From: SSC4 sp964443225
GTDB taxonomy: Bacteria > Chloroflexota > Anaerolineae > SSC4 > Amarolineaceae
Assembly: GCA_964443225.1 (NCBI GenBank)
Contig: CAYUCC010000004.1
Span: 1 to 64,000 of the forward strand
Direction of reading: 5' to 3'
Length of the DNA: 64,000 bases
Made by a program: the position numbers and the translations under genes. Below the pieces are notes generated by a model. It searched no databases, was not told where the DNA came from, and saw only the letters and a program-made list of their open reading frames with translations. This document shows, piece by piece, positions 63,314 to 64,000 of this stretch. Numbering within the stretch: position 1 is the first letter of the stretch; every line of letters begins with the position of its first letter.

Positions 63314-63577
63314 ATGGATTCGTTGAACACACAAACAATGCCAGACGATGCAACGATCGTCGATGTCCGCAGCATCATTCCCCGCGACCGGCACCCGCTG
63401 ATCTTCAACACATTCGATAACCTCCCCGCCGGCCAATCGATGATCCTGGTCAATGACCACGAACCGCGACCGCTGTACTACCAGTTCCTGCACGAGCGCG
63501 CGGAGCAGTTTAGCTGGGCCTACCTGCAGGAAGGGCCACTCGAATGGCGCGTGCGCATCACCCGCGTCGCGGCCTGA
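63314..63577 (+). CDS. DUF2249 domain protein
   Basis: The ATG at 63314 has AGGAGG just upstream; the frame extends further but without support. The 87-aa protein has the DUF2249 pattern V-D-V-R-S-I-I-P-R-D-R-H-P-L-I-F, then F-D-N-L-P-A-G-Q-S-M-I-L-V-N-D-H-E-P-R-P-L-Y-Y-Q-F. It ends in the W-A-Y-L-Q-E-G-P-L-E-W-R-V region. DUF2249 is a TusA-like small fold, often linked to hemerythrin or nitrogen-oxide response genes. A cupin follows after a hairpin. Confidence 0.82.
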   Translation: MDSLNTQTMPDDATIVDVRSIIPRDRHPLIFNTFDNLPAGQSMILVNDHEPRPLYYQFLHERAEQFSWAYLQEGPLEWRVRITRVAA

Positions 63578-63595
63578 TAGAAGGGCTGGGCCCTA

Positions 63596-63636
63596 TGGCA
63601 AACATCGGAAGTCTACGAGACTTCCGATGTCTGCCA
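63596..63636 (+). promoter_or_regulatory. Long stem-loop upstream of the cupin gene
   Basis: 13-nt arms ACATCGGAAGTCT (63602-63614) and AGACTTCCGATGT (63618-63630) pair perfectly around ACG. The stem can extend through one mismatch to TGGCA/TGCCA (63596-63636). It ends about 10 nt before the cupin ribosome site, so it may be a terminator-attenuator or a transcript-stability element. No T-run follows. Confidence 0.5.
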
Positions 63637-63660
63637 CAAGTGACGAAAGGAGCATTCACG

Positions 63661-63987
63661 ATGTTATCCATCCAACTCAACGATAACCTGGTCTTTCACG
63701 ACAACAACCCCTACGCTGAGCCCTTGTTTGTCGACAAGTGGGGCCGGGTCTTGCGCTTTGCCCTCAAGCCGGGCCAGGCAGTGCGCGAACATACGGCGCC
63801 GCATTCACCCGTGTACGTGATGGTACTTCAGGGCACCGGTCAGTTCTCCGGCGGTGACAACCTCGAACACTCTCACGGTCCGGGCAGTCTTTTGATCTTC
63901 GAGCCGGGCGAGGTGCATGCCATTCGCGCGCAGGACGAAGAACTGGTCTTCATGGCTTTTTTGCACGGGGCACCGGCGGCGCAGTGA
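63661..63987 (+). CDS. Small cupin-fold protein
   Basis: The ATG at 63661 follows AAAGGAG. The 108-aa protein is a single cupin barrel. The first motif has H-T-A-P-H-S-P-V-Y-V-M-V-L-Q-G-T-G, with the metal-type His pair and G. The second motif is P-G-S-L-L-I-F-E-P-G-E-V-H-A-I-R-A, with P-G and the third His. The missing Glu of the first motif is common in small cupins. Such proteins bind a metal and act as dioxygenase-like, sensor or storage proteins. The DUF2249 gene 83 nt upstream suggests a link to metal or redox stress. Substrate unknown. Confidence 0.8.
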   Translation: MLSIQLNDNLVFHDNNPYAEPLFVDKWGRVLRFALKPGQAVREHTAPHSPVYVMVLQGTGQFSGGDNLEHSHGPGSLLIFEPGEVHAIRAQDEELVFMAFLHGAPAAQ

Positions 63988-64000
63988 CGTTGGCGGGCAT

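Noticed and set aside
1..64000. CRISPR arrays, tRNA, rRNA
   Set aside because: I saw no regularly spaced repeat array, no tRNA cloverleaf with CCA-type end, and no rRNA-like stretch. Absence was judged by eye only.

Overview
This is a GC-rich bacterial chromosome window, most likely from an uncultured Chloroflexota of the Anaerolineae/Caldilineae type. The inference rests on the gene mix: AfsR/BTAD-type regulator, DUF4332 protein, F420-reductase-like protein, very large secreted multidomain proteins with degenerate dockerins, many DUF-type toxin-antitoxin (TA) modules, and GC-rich intergenic palindromes of the CCAATTGG type. Promoters are ordinary sigma-70 boxes (TTGAC-17-TATAAT) and Shine-Dalgarno (SD) sites are AGGAGG-like. 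I saw no tRNA, rRNA, CRISPR array or complete insertion sequence.

Layout. 1-1.4 kb: the 3' part of a secreted beta-propeller protein ending in a dockerin. 2-5.4 kb: accessory block with DUF433/DUF5615, a DUF234-type ATPase behind a palindromic promoter, and Phd/VapC. 5.4-9.1 kb: ECF sigma and membrane anti-sigma, then an ABC exporter pair. 9.4-10.5 kb: a DUF4332 protein and a TA pair whose RelE/ParE toxin is broken by an in-frame stop. 10.7-18.1 kb: a secreted ExeM/NucH-like nuclease and an SH3/PA14 surface protein. 18.1-20.7 kb: DUF6883, DUF4926, a small unknown, HicB, and a xylulokinase overlapping HicB by 4 nt. 21.2-27.8 kb: DUF4397 protein, orphan AbiEi, a hydrolase-TetR operon, a TetR/F420-reductase divergon with two operators, an aldo/keto reductase, and gene debris. 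28.1-33.7 kb: a secreted zinc metalloprotease with a dockerin-like end, and a membrane glycosyltransferase. 33.7-36.0 kb: pseudogene fragments around a second ATPase. 36.3-42.0 kb: a GH13 enzyme, an ABC exporter and a divergent NarL-type two-component system. 42.2-59.9 kb: one uninterrupted 17.8-kb gene for a 5,926-aa protein. 60.3-64 kb: an AfsR-like regulator, a DUF2249 protein and a cupin.

The most unusual content is the giant protein. It combines a LolA-like N-terminus, internal membrane segments, calcium-binding type-3 repeats, FG-GAP repeats, two LamG domains, beta-propellers with a beta/gamma-crystallin insert, beta-helices, Ig-like modules, and finally dockerin-cohesin-dockerin. At least two other secreted proteins here (propeller and metalloprotease) also end in dockerin-like modules with a shared trailing Trp-Gly. 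This suggests a non-cellulosomal cohesin-dockerin surface assembly.

The window also records decay. There is a nonsense-disrupted toxin and fragments of an O-methyltransferase, an isochorismatase-like hydrolase, a metalloprotease and an ATPase. Several small dispersed hairpin families occur between genes. All functional calls are made by reading protein sequence by eye; no database search was run.
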